Source: Inquilinus sp052113205
GTDB taxonomy: Bacteria; Pseudomonadota; Alphaproteobacteria; DSM-16000; Inquilinaceae
Direction: 5' to 3'
Assembly (NCBI RefSeq): GCF_052113205.1
Contig: NZ_JBFRCU010000036.1
Span: 1-64,000, forward strand
DNA length: 64,000 nt
Shown here piece by piece: positions 45,675 to 54,409 of this stretch (position 1 is its first letter; every line of letters starts with the position of its first letter). The translations under genes were made by a program, and so were the position numbers. The notes below the pieces were generated by a model. It had not been told where the DNA came from. It saw nothing but the letters and a program-made list of their open reading frames with translations, and searched no databases.

Positions 45675-45849
45675 CGGCCGGGTTCCTTTTGCCCAAGCAT
45701 TACGCGAGGCCGGCCTCCGCGTCACCCCGGACGAAGGATCGACGGCGATATGCCGTCATGCGGCGAGGGATGAGTATGGTCGATCGGCGATCTGCCGCGG
45801 CGGCGTCCACGCCGGCTCCCGGACGAACGTGCCCCACGCGCTCCCTTAT

Positions 45850-45941
45850 CCCTGGATTGCCGGGCTTGACCCGGCAATCCAGGGACCACCACGAACGGCT
45901 CTGGCCACCCCTGGATCCTCGGGTCAAGCCCGAGGATGACA
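45850..45941. repeat. Two-armed palindromic repeat, copy 3
   Basis: TCCCTGGATTGCCGGG/CCCGGCAATCCAGGGA on the left, about 22 nt, then CCCCTGGATCCTCGGG/CCCGAGGATGACA on the right. The left arm is folded differently from copies 1 and 2. It lies between the SET gene and the antitoxin-like gene; 45675-45849 holds no supported gene. Confidence 0.75.
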
Positions 45942-45991
45942 ACAACAAAGCAGCGTAGAGGTGCAGTGTAGAGGTGGAGAACACCCGCCAC

Positions 45992-46213
45992 TCAAGAACC
46001 GGCACGGCGCTTCCGGTCGATCAGGGCCTGAGCCTCGTCCATGACCTGCTGCTGCGGCACCGCCGGACGCGTGTCGGCCAGCGCCTCCTGCACCTTTGCT
46101 CGGAACGACGCATCCAGATCCTCGAACAGGTTCTCGGGAGAGGCGAGACGTTCGCCCCTGCCCTGTTCGAGTTCAGCCATGGCCCTGCGTGTCGTAGCGT
46201 TCGGCACCGCCAT
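45992..46213 (-). CDS. RelB/DinJ-like antitoxin fragment or orphan antitoxin
   Basis: A 73-aa protein, start with AGGAGAT upstream. Its first part (MAVPNATTRRAMAELEQGRG, then SPENLFEDLD) matches the C-terminal toxin-wrapping region of RelB/DinJ antitoxins. The second part (EALADTRPAVPQQQVMDEAQALIDRKRR) resembles the tail of another antitoxin class. It lacks the usual N-terminal ribbon-helix-helix domain and no toxin gene is adjacent. Either a remnant or a stand-alone regulator. Confidence 0.6.
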   Translation of the reverse strand: MAVPNATTRRAMAELEQGRGERLASPENLFEDLDASFRAKVQEALADTRPAVPQQQVMDEAQALIDRKRRAGS

Positions 46214-46276
46214 GATCAATCTCCTGACCTGTTGGAAACAGCGTAGCCAGATCCTGCGAGCCTTCAAGCGACACCG

Positions 46277-46942
46277 CTACGACTGCGCCTGGCGCAGCGC
46301 CGCCGCGGCGGCGATCGGAGCCAGGGGCAAGGCGGCGGCGAGGCAGCCGCCGAGCAGCAGCAGGTGCGGGCGGGCCGTGAGGCCGGTCGCCACCGCCTCC
46401 ACCGCCGCGGCGCCGAAGATCAGCACCGGCACGAAGAGCGGCAGGATCAGCAGCGCCAGCAGAGCCCCGCCGCGCCGGGCGCCGAGGGTCAGGGCGGATC
46501 CGACCGCGCCGATCAGGCTGAGGCAGGGCGTGCCGAGCAGCAGCGACAGCGCCAGCACCGGCCATGATGCCGGCTGCAGCCCCAGCATCGCCGCCATCAG
46601 CGGCGACAGTAGGATCAGCGGCAGGCCGGTCAGCAGCCAATGCGCCAGGGCCTTGGCCAGCACCGCGGCCTCCAGTGGCAGCGGCGACAGCATCATGAGG
46701 TCGAGCGACCCGTCCTCGTAGTCCTGGGCGAACAGGCGGTCGAGCGCCAGCAGCGTCGCCAGCAGGGCCGCGACCCAGACCACCCCGGCGGCGATGCGGC
46801 CGAGCAGCGCCAGCTCCGGCCCGACCCCGAGCGGGAACAGCACCACGGTGATGACGAAGAAGGCCAGCACGGCGGCGACGTCGCCGCCCGAGCGCAGGGC
46901 CAGGCGCAGGTCGCGCGACAGCAAGGCGAGGAAGGCGCTCAC
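46277..46942 (-). CDS. ccmB: Heme exporter protein CcmB
   Basis: A 221-aa membrane subunit of the CcmAB ABC exporter, with six hydrophobic segments. SAFLALLSRDLRLALRSGGD opens the protein, and DRLFAQDYEDGSLDLMMLSPL is the family's cytoplasmic loop. Start is GTG overlapping the ccmA stop (GTGA), a coupled arrangement. The insert with antitoxin and SET genes lies downstream before ccmC. Confidence 0.93.
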   Translation of the reverse strand: MSAFLALLSRDLRLALRSGGDVAAVLAFFVITVVLFPLGVGPELALLGRIAAGVVWVAALLATLLALDRLFAQDYEDGSLDLMMLSPLPLEAAVLAKALAHWLLTGLPLILLSPLMAAMLGLQPASWPVLALSLLLGTPCLSLIGAVGSALTLGARRGGALLALLILPLFVPVLIFGAAAVEAVATGLTARPHLLLLGGCLAAALPLAPIAAAAALRQAQS

Positions 46943-47589
46943 AGCGGCAGGTCCTCCGCGGCGTAATCCTGCAGCGCCAGGAAGCGGGCGCCGTCGAGCG
47001 CCAGCGGCACATGCGTCGCCAGCATCACCAGCCCGCCGGCGGCACGGTGCCGGGCGATGCGCCCCTCCAGCCGTCCCACCGAGGCGGCGTCGAGGCCGAG
47101 GGTCGGCTCGTCCAGCAGCCACAGCGTGGCATGGCCGAGCTCCAGCCGCGCCAGGGCCAGGCGGCGGCGCTGGCCGGCGGACAGGTAGCGACCCGGCAGG
47201 TCGTCCAGCCCTTCCAGCCCGACCGCGGCGATGGCGGCGTCGACCACCCCCTCCGCCACCGCGGTGCCGGCCATGGCGGCCCAGCTTCGCAGCGCCTCGC
47301 GCACGGTCAGCGCCGGCTTCACCGCATCCTGGTGGCCGAGATAGGCGATCGAGCCGGGGGCGCCGGTCCAGTCGAGCCGCCCGGCGAAGGCCGGCACCAG
47401 CCCGGCGACCAGGCGCAGCAGGCTGGACTTGCCGCTGCCGTTCGGCCCGGTCAGCACCAGCGCCTCGCCGGCATCGAGCCGGAACGACAGCCCGGCGAAG
47501 ACCAGCCGCCCGCCGCGCAGGCAGGCCAGATCCGTCGCCGACAGACTGGCAGCGATCAGACTCGGCTCAGGCTGGGTTGCGGCAGTCAT
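46939..47589 (-). CDS. ccmA: Heme exporter ATP-binding protein CcmA
   Basis: A 216-aa ATPase with Walker A LTGPNGSGKSS, signature YLSAGQRRR and Walker B LWLLDEPTLGLD; H-loop in ATHVPL. With CcmB it uses ATP to release heme-loaded CcmE. Start at MTAATQPE; GGGGG lies immediately upstream. First gene of the ccm cluster. A hairpin belonging to the upstream PI-PLC gene precedes it. Confidence 0.95.
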   Translation of the reverse strand: MTAATQPEPSLIAASLSATDLACLRGGRLVFAGLSFRLDAGEALVLTGPNGSGKSSLLRLVAGLVPAFAGRLDWTGAPGSIAYLGHQDAVKPALTVREALRSWAAMAGTAVAEGVVDAAIAAVGLEGLDDLPGRYLSAGQRRRLALARLELGHATLWLLDEPTLGLDAASVGRLEGRIARHRAAGGLVMLATHVPLALDGARFLALQDYAAEDLPL

Positions 47590-47625
47590 CCCCCGCCAAT
47601 AGCAGCCGGACGGCCTCAGACGGAA

Positions 47626-47653
47626 GGGGCAGGACCGCGATCGGCCCTGCCCC
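47626..47653 (-). terminator. Terminator-like hairpin between PI-PLC gene and ccmA
   Basis: GGGGCAGG and CCTGCCCC form a perfect 8-bp stem with a 12-nt loop, 45 nt after the PI-PLC stop. It separates that transcript from ccmAB. Confidence 0.55.
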
Positions 47654-47698
47654 CTCGTGCCGCGCCGCCCCCCGACGGCACGGCGTCCCGCCAACGGA

Positions 47699-49156
47699 TC
47701 AGTAGTGTGGGTTGTTGGCGTTCGCGTTGCTGCGCAGCCGGAAGCGCTGGCTGGCGCCGCCGGTGCAATCGCGGATCTGCAGCCGGGTGCCGAGATTGGT
47801 GTTGACCACATCGGCGCAGCGGCCGGTCATGCCGATCAACCGGCCGTCGGGTTGCAGCTGCCACTTCTCGCTGGAGCCGCCGTCGCAGTCCCAGATGTGC
47901 AGCTGGTCGCCGTTGTTGCCGTCGCCGCCATTGATGTCGAAGCAGTACTCGTCATTGCCGACGGCCCGCAGCTGGGTCTCGTCGCTGTAGTGCCACTGCT
48001 GCTGCACCGAGTCCGTGCAGCTGAACTGGTTGAGGTCGGAGCCGTTGCCGTAGATGCCGCTCTGGATCTCGACGCAATAGCCGCTCAGCTCGCTGCTGAG
48101 GGTGAAGCCGGTCGGGACCGAGCGGCGGATGCCATTCAGCGGCAGCTTGCCGCCCCAGGTCTCCAGCGTCTCGCGGCTGATCATCGAGGCGCCCCAGCCG
48201 GCCGCCAGATACATGTGGTTGAAGATGTCGAACCGCTGCGTGTTGCTGGACCACAGGTTGACCAGCTGGCCGTTCTGCTGGGCGGTCAGCGTGTCCTTGT
48301 ACCAGTACTTGTCATCCGCCTGATTGCCGCAGATCACCCATTTGTTGGTGTTCGGGTCGTCGAAGTCGTCGGCGTAGCCGTTCCAGTAGAAATCATGCGG
48401 CTCATGCGCCTCGGGGCAGACGAAGATGTGGGCGTTGGCGCCGAACTGGTTGACGTATTCTTCCTGGGTGTCGTTCTTGTCGCCGATCGGCCCGCCCATC
48501 ATCAGCACGATGACGCGGCCGCGCAGCGCATCGATGCTGGGCCAGCCGGCGCGGTAGACGCCCTCGCGCAGCGAGGCGTAGCCGGTGAAGGCCCGCAGCG
48601 CCTCCGGCTGGTAGACCTTGGCGCCGAGCTCCTGGGCGATCGTGGAATCGAGCGCGGTCTTGGCCGAGGAGTCCCATCCCCCGAACACGAGATCGCCGGG
48701 CTTGAGGTCGAGCTGCAGCGTGATCGGCAGGTGGCCGGGATGCGCGTCGCTCCAGGCCCGGATGTCGGTCAGGCAGTCCCGCAGGAAGCCGCCGGCGCCG
48801 CCTCGGCAATTGTTCAGATCGATCGAGTCGCCGGGATTGTGCTTCACCGGCAGAAGGTAGTCGTCATAGACGTCGAGCTCGACCGCCTGGTTGCCACGGT
48901 CCAGCGCGTCGGTCAGCCGGGCGAAGCTCGTCTTCTCATAGGTGTTGTGCGGCCGCGACCAATAGGCGGCGTTGTAGGGCGTCGACCCGGTCAGCCCCTG
49001 GGCGTCCGGCACCGCGGGCGGCGGTGACGGCGGGTCGAAGACGATCGGCCGCGGCGGCTTGATGCCGATCGTCCCGGGCATCTGGGCCTGGGCTCCCACC
49101 ACCGACAACAGCAGGGCGGCGATGCCGACCGCCCCGAACACTAGACCTCGTCTCAT
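47699..49156 (-). CDS. Secreted Ca-dependent phosphoinositide phospholipase C with ricin-type lectin domain
   Basis: A 485-aa exported protein with signal peptide (LLLSVVGAQAQ). The N-terminal TIM-barrel-like domain (about 60-345) fits Ca-dependent PI-PLC: His70 in YWSRPHNTYE, Glu93/Asp95 in AVELDVYDD and His106 in VKHNP, then LQLDLKPGD. The C-terminal ~130 residues form a beta-trefoil lectin with repeated QxW-type motifs (QQQWHY, SEKWQL, SQRFRL) and paired cysteines (CTDSVQ, CFDINGGD, WDCDGG). The lectin probably targets a polysaccharide. PI-PLCs of this kind are best known from Actinobacteria and fungi; a phosphatidylinositol substrate in this bacterium is uncertain. Confidence 0.8.
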   Translation of the reverse strand: MRRGLVFGAVGIAALLLSVVGAQAQMPGTIGIKPPRPIVFDPPSPPPAVPDAQGLTGSTPYNAAYWSRPHNTYEKTSFARLTDALDRGNQAVELDVYDDYLLPVKHNPGDSIDLNNCRGGAGGFLRDCLTDIRAWSDAHPGHLPITLQLDLKPGDLVFGGWDSSAKTALDSTIAQELGAKVYQPEALRAFTGYASLREGVYRAGWPSIDALRGRVIVLMMGGPIGDKNDTQEEYVNQFGANAHIFVCPEAHEPHDFYWNGYADDFDDPNTNKWVICGNQADDKYWYKDTLTAQQNGQLVNLWSSNTQRFDIFNHMYLAAGWGASMISRETLETWGGKLPLNGIRRSVPTGFTLSSELSGYCVEIQSGIYGNGSDLNQFSCTDSVQQQWHYSDETQLRAVGNDEYCFDINGGDGNNGDQLHIWDCDGGSSEKWQLQPDGRLIGMTGRCADVVNTNLGTRLQIRDCTGGASQRFRLRSNANANNPHY

Positions 49157-49247
49157 CGGATCCCCCTCCTCTGATGGTCGAGCCGGCCGATCCGACCCGG
49201 CATGACGATCAGGCTAGGCGGCTTCGAAGACGGTGGGATGACGCTTT

Positions 49248-49281
49248 GAACACGTGTTCATGACGATTGGGACACGTGTTC
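49248..49281. promoter_or_regulatory. Tandem CACGTG palindromes upstream of the PI-PLC gene
   Basis: GAACACGTGTTC at 49248-49259 is a perfect 12-bp palindrome, and GGACACGTGTTC at 49270-49281 repeats it with one mismatch, 22 bp on, so both face the same side of the helix. They sit 92-125 bp before the PI-PLC start codon. A strong candidate operator for a dimeric regulator. Confidence 0.65.
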
Positions 49282-49351
49282 ACAGATGTCGGAGTCAGAA
49301 GAGCTATGGAGAGGCTGGGAGGGCCACCCCGCGGGCAGCCCTCCCTTGCCG

Positions 49352-50764
49352 TCACAGCGGCTCGGCGCGGGCGGCCGGGACTGCGGGCTCGGCGCCTCCG
49401 GGCGCGGCGGCGTACCAGTCGATCCGTCGGGTCACATACATCACGCCGCTGAGCGCCAGGAACAGGCCGATCGAGCCGAGCAGCAAGGCCAGGTCCTCGA
49501 GTTGCATCAGCGCGTAGAGCGCGCCGTACAGGATGGCCAGCAGCGCGCCGAGCACCAAGCTGCGCTTCCAGGTGCCGAGCACCGGCCGGCAGTACAGCAC
49601 GATCTGCGCCACCACCGCGGCCGCGCCGACGCCATAGGCGGCGGCGAAGCCGATCTGCTCGGCGAACGACAGCAACAGCAGGTAGAACAGGCACAGCGAC
49701 AGCCCGACCAGCCCGTACTGGAAGACGTGGATGCGCAGCCGCGCCACCGCCTCGAACAGGAAGAACAGCGTGAAGGTGAAGACGATGAACAGCATGCCGT
49801 ATTTGGCCGAGCGCTCGGTCTGCTGATAGGCGTTGACCGGCTGGAAGAAGCGCACGCCGAAGCTGGAGCCGGAGACGGCGGAGAGATAGTCGCCCTCCCC
49901 GCCCACCCAGGCCTGGGGATAGCCGCGGCCGAAATAGGACAGCTCCCACGCCGCGGTGAAGCCCTGCGGCCCGATGCTGGAGCGCACCGGCAGGAAGGCG
50001 CCGTCGAAGCTGGGATCCGGCCAGTTCGAGCTGGCGGTCACCCGGGTCGACCGACCGAGCGGCAGGAAGTCGAGGCGCTGACTGCCGTTCAGCCGCAGGG
50101 TGGTGGCGAAGGGAATGGCCGATTGGGCCGATTCCGCCGACAGGCCCGGCAGGCGCAGGGTCATGCCGGCGCCGAAGCGCTGGCCCAGCTCGCCCGGTGC
50201 ACCGGGCTGGAACGGCAGGTCGCGGTCGCCCCAGCGCAGCGACGCGCCCTCGCGGATGCTGCGCGGGTCGGCGACGCCGACATAGAGATAGGCCGAAGAC
50301 CAGTCGATCGTCGCCTGCGGCCCGGCCAGGGCCGCGGCGTCGCCGATCAGGAACTGCCCGGACAAGGCGAGATCGACGGTGTAGACCACGGCCTCGAACA
50401 GGCCGCGCCTGCGCGTCTCCGGCGCCGCCTGGGCCTCGGCCTCGTAGCGGTCGGGCAGGATGACGAGCTGACGTTCGAGCGGCGGCAGCGGCGTGCCGTC
50501 GGCGCGCGGCTCGGACGGCACCCGGAACGGCACCACCAGGATCGGCCCGATGACGCGCTGCGGCCCGCCCCAGCTGCTGCCGATCTCATCCACCACCGAG
50601 NGGTAGCGCTCCTCGCGCTCGCCGATCACGTCGTAGACCAGAAAGACCGGCAGCAGGAAGGCGACGGTCAGGAAGACGATGGCCAGGACCTTCAGCGCCG
50701 GCGACCCGGCGCGGAGGCGCCGGACGGGCCAGGCGGCGGCAGGCGGGACGGAGTCGATGCTCAT
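49352..50764 (-). CDS. creD: Inner membrane protein CreD
   Basis: A 470-aa CreD (CET) family protein. An N-terminal helix (LKVLAIVFLTVAFLLPVFLVYDVIGEREER) is followed by a large periplasmic domain and four to five C-terminal helices (YGMLFIVFTFTLFFLFEAV). In gamma-proteobacteria creD is a target of CreBC and affects envelope integrity and colicin tolerance; no creBC pair is present here. Start at MSIDSVPP; an N at 50601 affects one residue. Confidence 0.92.
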   Translation of the reverse strand: MSIDSVPPAAAWPVRRLRAGSPALKVLAIVFLTVAFLLPVFLVYDVIGEREERYXSVVDEIGSSWGGPQRVIGPILVVPFRVPSEPRADGTPLPPLERQLVILPDRYEAEAQAAPETRRRGLFEAVVYTVDLALSGQFLIGDAAALAGPQATIDWSSAYLYVGVADPRSIREGASLRWGDRDLPFQPGAPGELGQRFGAGMTLRLPGLSAESAQSAIPFATTLRLNGSQRLDFLPLGRSTRVTASSNWPDPSFDGAFLPVRSSIGPQGFTAAWELSYFGRGYPQAWVGGEGDYLSAVSGSSFGVRFFQPVNAYQQTERSAKYGMLFIVFTFTLFFLFEAVARLRIHVFQYGLVGLSLCLFYLLLLSFAEQIGFAAAYGVGAAAVVAQIVLYCRPVLGTWKRSLVLGALLAILYGALYALMQLEDLALLLGSIGLFLALSGVMYVTRRIDWYAAAPGGAEPAVPAARAEPL

Positions 50765-50908
50765 GGCGGGCTCGCTCGAGGCTGCGGAGCCCGCAGCGTC
50801 CGGGCCGGCGATGGCCGCTTCGTGGCGGCGCGGCGGAAAGCTGGAGGCGCGCCCCTCCCTGGCCGCTTCGACACGGTCGGCGCCGCAGCGTGGCGATTCC
50901 GACGACAT

Positions 50909-51172
50909 CGCCCTGATTCCGCATCATCTTGAACAGCACCGTGGCGGAGCCCGCATTCTCCTTCTCGAGGCCGACGGCGGCCAAATACCTGCCTCCGACC
51001 TATGCCGAGGGCCAGGGTTTCTCATCTTTCGGTGTGCGGGATCAGCGGTGGGCACAATTGCCGAAAGGCTCGGAAATTTCGCAGTCTTCCGTCACCAGCT
51101 CCAGCTTGAGCGGCATCAGGATTTGATGAAGCCGGCGTGAGGCCAGGTGCGGCACACCCTTCGAGATCAGCC
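50909..51172 (+). other. Intergenic region with a doubtful 65-codon ORF
   Basis: About 260 bp of lower GC between the divergent creD and efflux genes. An open frame at 50929-51126 (TTG start) has fairly natural composition (AAKYLPPTYAEGQGFSSFG) but no ribosome site and no recognisable family. It may be a decayed gene or chance. The efflux promoter must lie here. Confidence 0.25.
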
Positions 51173-52690
51173 ATGAATCTCACACCCCTGATCGGGCTCC
51201 TCGGCGTCCTCGTGGCCGCTCTCAACGCCGAGTTCAACGAACTCGTGATGGCGACGGCCCTGCCCGATGTCCGAGGCGCGTTCGGCATCAGCCACGACCC
51301 GGGCATCTGGCTCGAGAGCCTCTACGCCTTCGGCGCGGCGTTCGGGACAGCCCTCTCGCCATGGCTGGCGGTCACCTTCTCGCTGCGCCGGTTCACCCTG
51401 TTCGCCATCGGACTCACCTGCGGCACGACGCTGCTCATCCCCTTCGCGCCGGATTGGGAGGTGATGCTGGGCCTGCGCCTGTTCCAGGGACTCGGCGGCG
51501 GCTTCACCATTCCCCTGCTGATGACCACGGCGTTGCGAGTGCTGCCCCCGCCGATCCGTCTCTACGGGCTGGCGGTCTATGCGCTGACCGCCACCTTCTC
51601 CCCGGCGATCAGCAGCTCCATCGCGGCGCTGTGGACCGACATCGTCGATTGGCGCTTCGTGTTCTTCGAGGCGCTGCCGCTTGGCGCGATTTCAACCGTC
51701 CTTGTCTGGCATGGGCTGCCGCAGGAGTCGCCGCATTACGAGCGGCTGCGTCGGTTCGACTGGCGCGGGGCCGTGCTGCTGGCCTTGGCCGCGGGATCCC
51801 TGACCACGCTGATGTACCACGGCAGCCACCTGGACTGGTTCAACTCGCCGCTGGTCTGCGTCCTGGCCGCCTTGTGCGTGGTCGCGTTTCCACTGCTCGC
51901 CCTCAACGAGTGGTTCCATCCGCTGCCCCTGCTCAAGCTGCAGCTGCTCGGCCGGCGGAACTTCACCTATGGCGTCCTCGCGTTGTTTCTCTTCGTCGTG
52001 CTCAGCCTCTCCTCCTCGGTGGTGCCGCTGACCTACCTTGCCGGGGTTCAGGGATATCGCGCGCTGCAAGGTCACTGGATCATGCTGGTGATCGCGCTCG
52101 GACAATTCCTGATGCTGCCGGCGGTGGCGTTCCTGCTCGACCGCAGGTGGGCGGATGCCCGCATCGTGACGCTGTGCGGGCTGGGGCTTGTCGCCTGCGC
52201 CTGCCTGGGCGCCGCTGCGATCGACGCGTCCTGGAACCGGGAGCAGTTCTATCTTTGGCAGGCTCTGCAGGCGATCGGGCAGCCCATGGTGGTGGTCCCG
52301 CTGCTGATGATAGCCACGAATGCCCTGAAGGGACCTGAGGAAGGTCCCTTCGCCTCGGCGCTGATCAACACGGCGCGCAGCCTGGCAGTACCGGTCGGCA
52401 CCGGCATCCTCGAGCTTGTTGAGCGCTGGCGCGGTGCGTTCCATTCCGAGCGCCTGGTGGACGAGGTCGGCCGGAGTCGCTTTCAGCCGATGTCGTCCCC
52501 GACGGGGCTGACCACCGCGATCGGCGACCATGGGGAGACCCTCGCCCGTGCCATCGAGACGCAGGTCAGCGTGCTGACCACCGCCGACACCTTCCTGGTC
52601 CTGTTCGCGGTCGGAGTCGTCCTGGCCCTGCTCGTCCTTCTCCTTCCGGTCCGCACCTATCCGCCGCGCATCCTGTTCGCGAAGCATTGA
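51173..52690 (+). CDS. MFS drug efflux transporter (DHA2/EmrB-like)
   Basis: A 505-aa transporter with 14 predicted helices, as in DHA2 drug:proton antiporters. Motif C-like region near helix 5, and the loop LRRFDWRGAVLLALAAGSLTTLM is typical. Start at MNLTPLIG with GAGAT upstream. The membrane-fusion partner follows 6 bp later, so the pair forms an EmrAB-type pump that needs a TolC channel from elsewhere. Slightly lower GC than its surroundings. Confidence 0.9.
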   Translation: MNLTPLIGLLGVLVAALNAEFNELVMATALPDVRGAFGISHDPGIWLESLYAFGAAFGTALSPWLAVTFSLRRFTLFAIGLTCGTTLLIPFAPDWEVMLGLRLFQGLGGGFTIPLLMTTALRVLPPPIRLYGLAVYALTATFSPAISSSIAALWTDIVDWRFVFFEALPLGAISTVLVWHGLPQESPHYERLRRFDWRGAVLLALAAGSLTTLMYHGSHLDWFNSPLVCVLAALCVVAFPLLALNEWFHPLPLLKLQLLGRRNFTYGVLALFLFVVLSLSSSVVPLTYLAGVQGYRALQGHWIMLVIALGQFLMLPAVAFLLDRRWADARIVTLCGLGLVACACLGAAAIDASWNREQFYLWQALQAIGQPMVVVPLLMIATNALKGPEEGPFASALINTARSLAVPVGTGILELVERWRGAFHSERLVDEVGRSRFQPMSSPTGLTTAIGDHGETLARAIETQVSVLTTADTFLVLFAVGVVLALLVLLLPVRTYPPRILFAKH

Positions 52691-52696
52691 GGCCTC

Positions 52697-53875
52697 ATGG
52701 ACACCCATGCAAACGACCCGCAGCCGCAGACCGTGGTCGGCCCGGCCGCTCCCTCGTCAAGCGTCGCTCCCGTCCCGAGGAAGGGCAGGTTCGCGCCGTC
52801 CTGGCCGTGGGCGCTCGCAGGCCTGATCGGCGTCGGGTTCGTCGCCGTGGTGACCTGGCGCATCGTCGCGCCCCAATCGGATGTCTGGACGGACAACGCC
52901 TATGTGCGTGTGCACGCCGCCGTCATCGCGCCACGCATTTCCGGCCAGGTCACGGCGGTCCGCGTCGCCAACGACGACGCCGTGAGAGTCGGGCAGGTGC
53001 TCGTCGAACTCGACGACCTCGATGCCCGCGCGGCCGTCGCGGCGGCCGAAGCGAGCCTGTCCCGTGACCACGCCATGGTCGAGAATGCGGCGGCCTCCAT
53101 CCTCCGCCAGAAATCGGTCATCGATCAGGCCGGGGCCCAGGTGAACACCGCGAGCGCCCAGTTGGACTTCGCCAAAGCCGATGCCACCCGCTACGACTAC
53201 CTGGCGAAGACCGGCTCAGGGGCAGTCAAGACGCAGCAGCAGGCCGACAGCAACCTGCGCCAGAGCGGGGCGGCCCTCGACGAGGCGAAGGCTGCGCTGG
53301 AGGCGGCTCAGGCGCAGATGAGCGTTCTGCAGACCCAGGAGACTTCGGCCCGGGCCAGCGTCCGCGCCAGCGAAGCCCAGCTCGATCAGGCACGCCTCAA
53401 TCTCTCCTACACCAAGGTTCTGGCTCCGGTGGACGGCATGGTCGCCCAGCGCGGCGTGCAGGTGGGCAACTACGTCAATGCGGGCGCCGGCATGATGGCC
53501 GTCGTGCCCCTGTCCGAGGTCTATGTCGAGGCGAATTATCGCGAGGTCGAGCTCAGGCACGTCCAGACCGGACAACGAGCCCGGATCCATGTGGATGCGT
53601 ACGACATCGACCTGGAAGGCACCGTGGTTGGCGTGCCGGCCGCGACAGGGGCGACATTCGCGACGATCCAGCCGGACAACGCCACTGGGAACTTCACCAA
53701 GATCGTGCAGCGTCTGCCTGTGCAGATTGTGATCGCGCCGAACCAGCCTCTGGCCCGGCTGCTGCGGGCCGGCCTCTCTGTTCAGACGACGATCGAGACG
53801 CAGCTCGCCGACGTGGTCGGCCACTACCGCACGGCCGCGCAGCCCGCCGTCGCCGAGCTTCCGATATCCCGCTGA
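52697..53875 (+). CDS. HlyD family membrane fusion protein (EmrA-like)
   Basis: A 392-aa periplasmic adaptor with one N-terminal helix (WALAGLIGVGFVAVVTW). The lipoyl/barrel half-motif VWTDNAYVRVHAAVIAPRISGQV precedes a long alpha-helical hairpin (about 100-215, heptads rich in Ala/Gln). A returning lipoyl half (LAPVDGMVAQRGVQVGNYV) and a beta-barrel follow. Partner of the upstream MFS pump. Confidence 0.92.
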   Translation: MDTHANDPQPQTVVGPAAPSSSVAPVPRKGRFAPSWPWALAGLIGVGFVAVVTWRIVAPQSDVWTDNAYVRVHAAVIAPRISGQVTAVRVANDDAVRVGQVLVELDDLDARAAVAAAEASLSRDHAMVENAAASILRQKSVIDQAGAQVNTASAQLDFAKADATRYDYLAKTGSGAVKTQQQADSNLRQSGAALDEAKAALEAAQAQMSVLQTQETSARASVRASEAQLDQARLNLSYTKVLAPVDGMVAQRGVQVGNYVNAGAGMMAVVPLSEVYVEANYREVELRHVQTGQRARIHVDAYDIDLEGTVVGVPAATGATFATIQPDNATGNFTKIVQRLPVQIVIAPNQPLARLLRAGLSVQTTIETQLADVVGHYRTAAQPAVAELPISR

Positions 53876-53926
53876 GCTCGCGTCATGCATCCATCGGGGG
53901 TGATGACGACGACGACAATGCCCCAG

Positions 53927-54349
53927 CTAGTAGTTGGCGCGCAGCCCCGGTGTCGCCAGCTCGATGGCGTGACCGTCGGGGTCGCGGAAATACAGGCTGC
54001 GCCCGCCGCGCCGCCAATGGGTCTCGCCAGCCAGCGGGACGCCCTCTTGCTCCAGCCGGGCGCGCCAGGCCGGCAGATCCTCGGAGGGAACGGCAAAGGC
54101 CATGTGCAGCCGCCCCTGCCCCTCATGGCCGGGGATCGTGCCCTCGTCGTCGACCATGCCGTCCGAGGTCAGGCCGTGGCGGAACAGCAGCAGCGCGCCC
54201 TGGCGCCCGGCATCCAGCGCCGCCAGCCGCGGCGAGCGGGACAGCAGCTCCAGCCCCAGCACCCGCTGGTAGAACTCGGCCGAGCGGTCGACGTCCTCGA
54301 CATAGAGGCAGGTCTCGGCCAGCCCATTGATGCGCGGTGACGTGTCCAT
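53927..54349 (-). CDS. VOC family protein (glyoxalase/dioxygenase-like)
   Basis: A 140-aa VOC domain: NGLAETCLYVEDVDRSAEFYQRVLGLELL, a central LHMAFAV, and RSLYFRDPDGHAIELATPG. Metal ligand candidates are the His in LHMAF and the Glu in IELATP. The start with GGAG upstream is at 54349. Similar members include fosfomycin-type and bleomycin-type resistance relatives, but the substrate cannot be assigned. It sits 60 bp downstream of the esterase-like phytase gene, same strand. Confidence 0.87.
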   Translation of the reverse strand: MDTSPRINGLAETCLYVEDVDRSAEFYQRVLGLELLSRSPRLAALDAGRQGALLLFRHGLTSDGMVDDEGTIPGHEGQGRLHMAFAVPSEDLPAWRARLEQEGVPLAGETHWRRGGRSLYFRDPDGHAIELATPGLRANY

Positions 54350-54409
54350 CCCCCGGCTCCTCCGTTTCGGGAGGCCAGGATGAGGCGGCGGACGGCGCCC
54401 GTCCACGCA

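Noticed and set aside
50929..51126. Independent small protein gene upstream of the MFS pump
   Set aside because: TTG start without ribosome site and no known family; only kept as a low-confidence note for the intergenic region.
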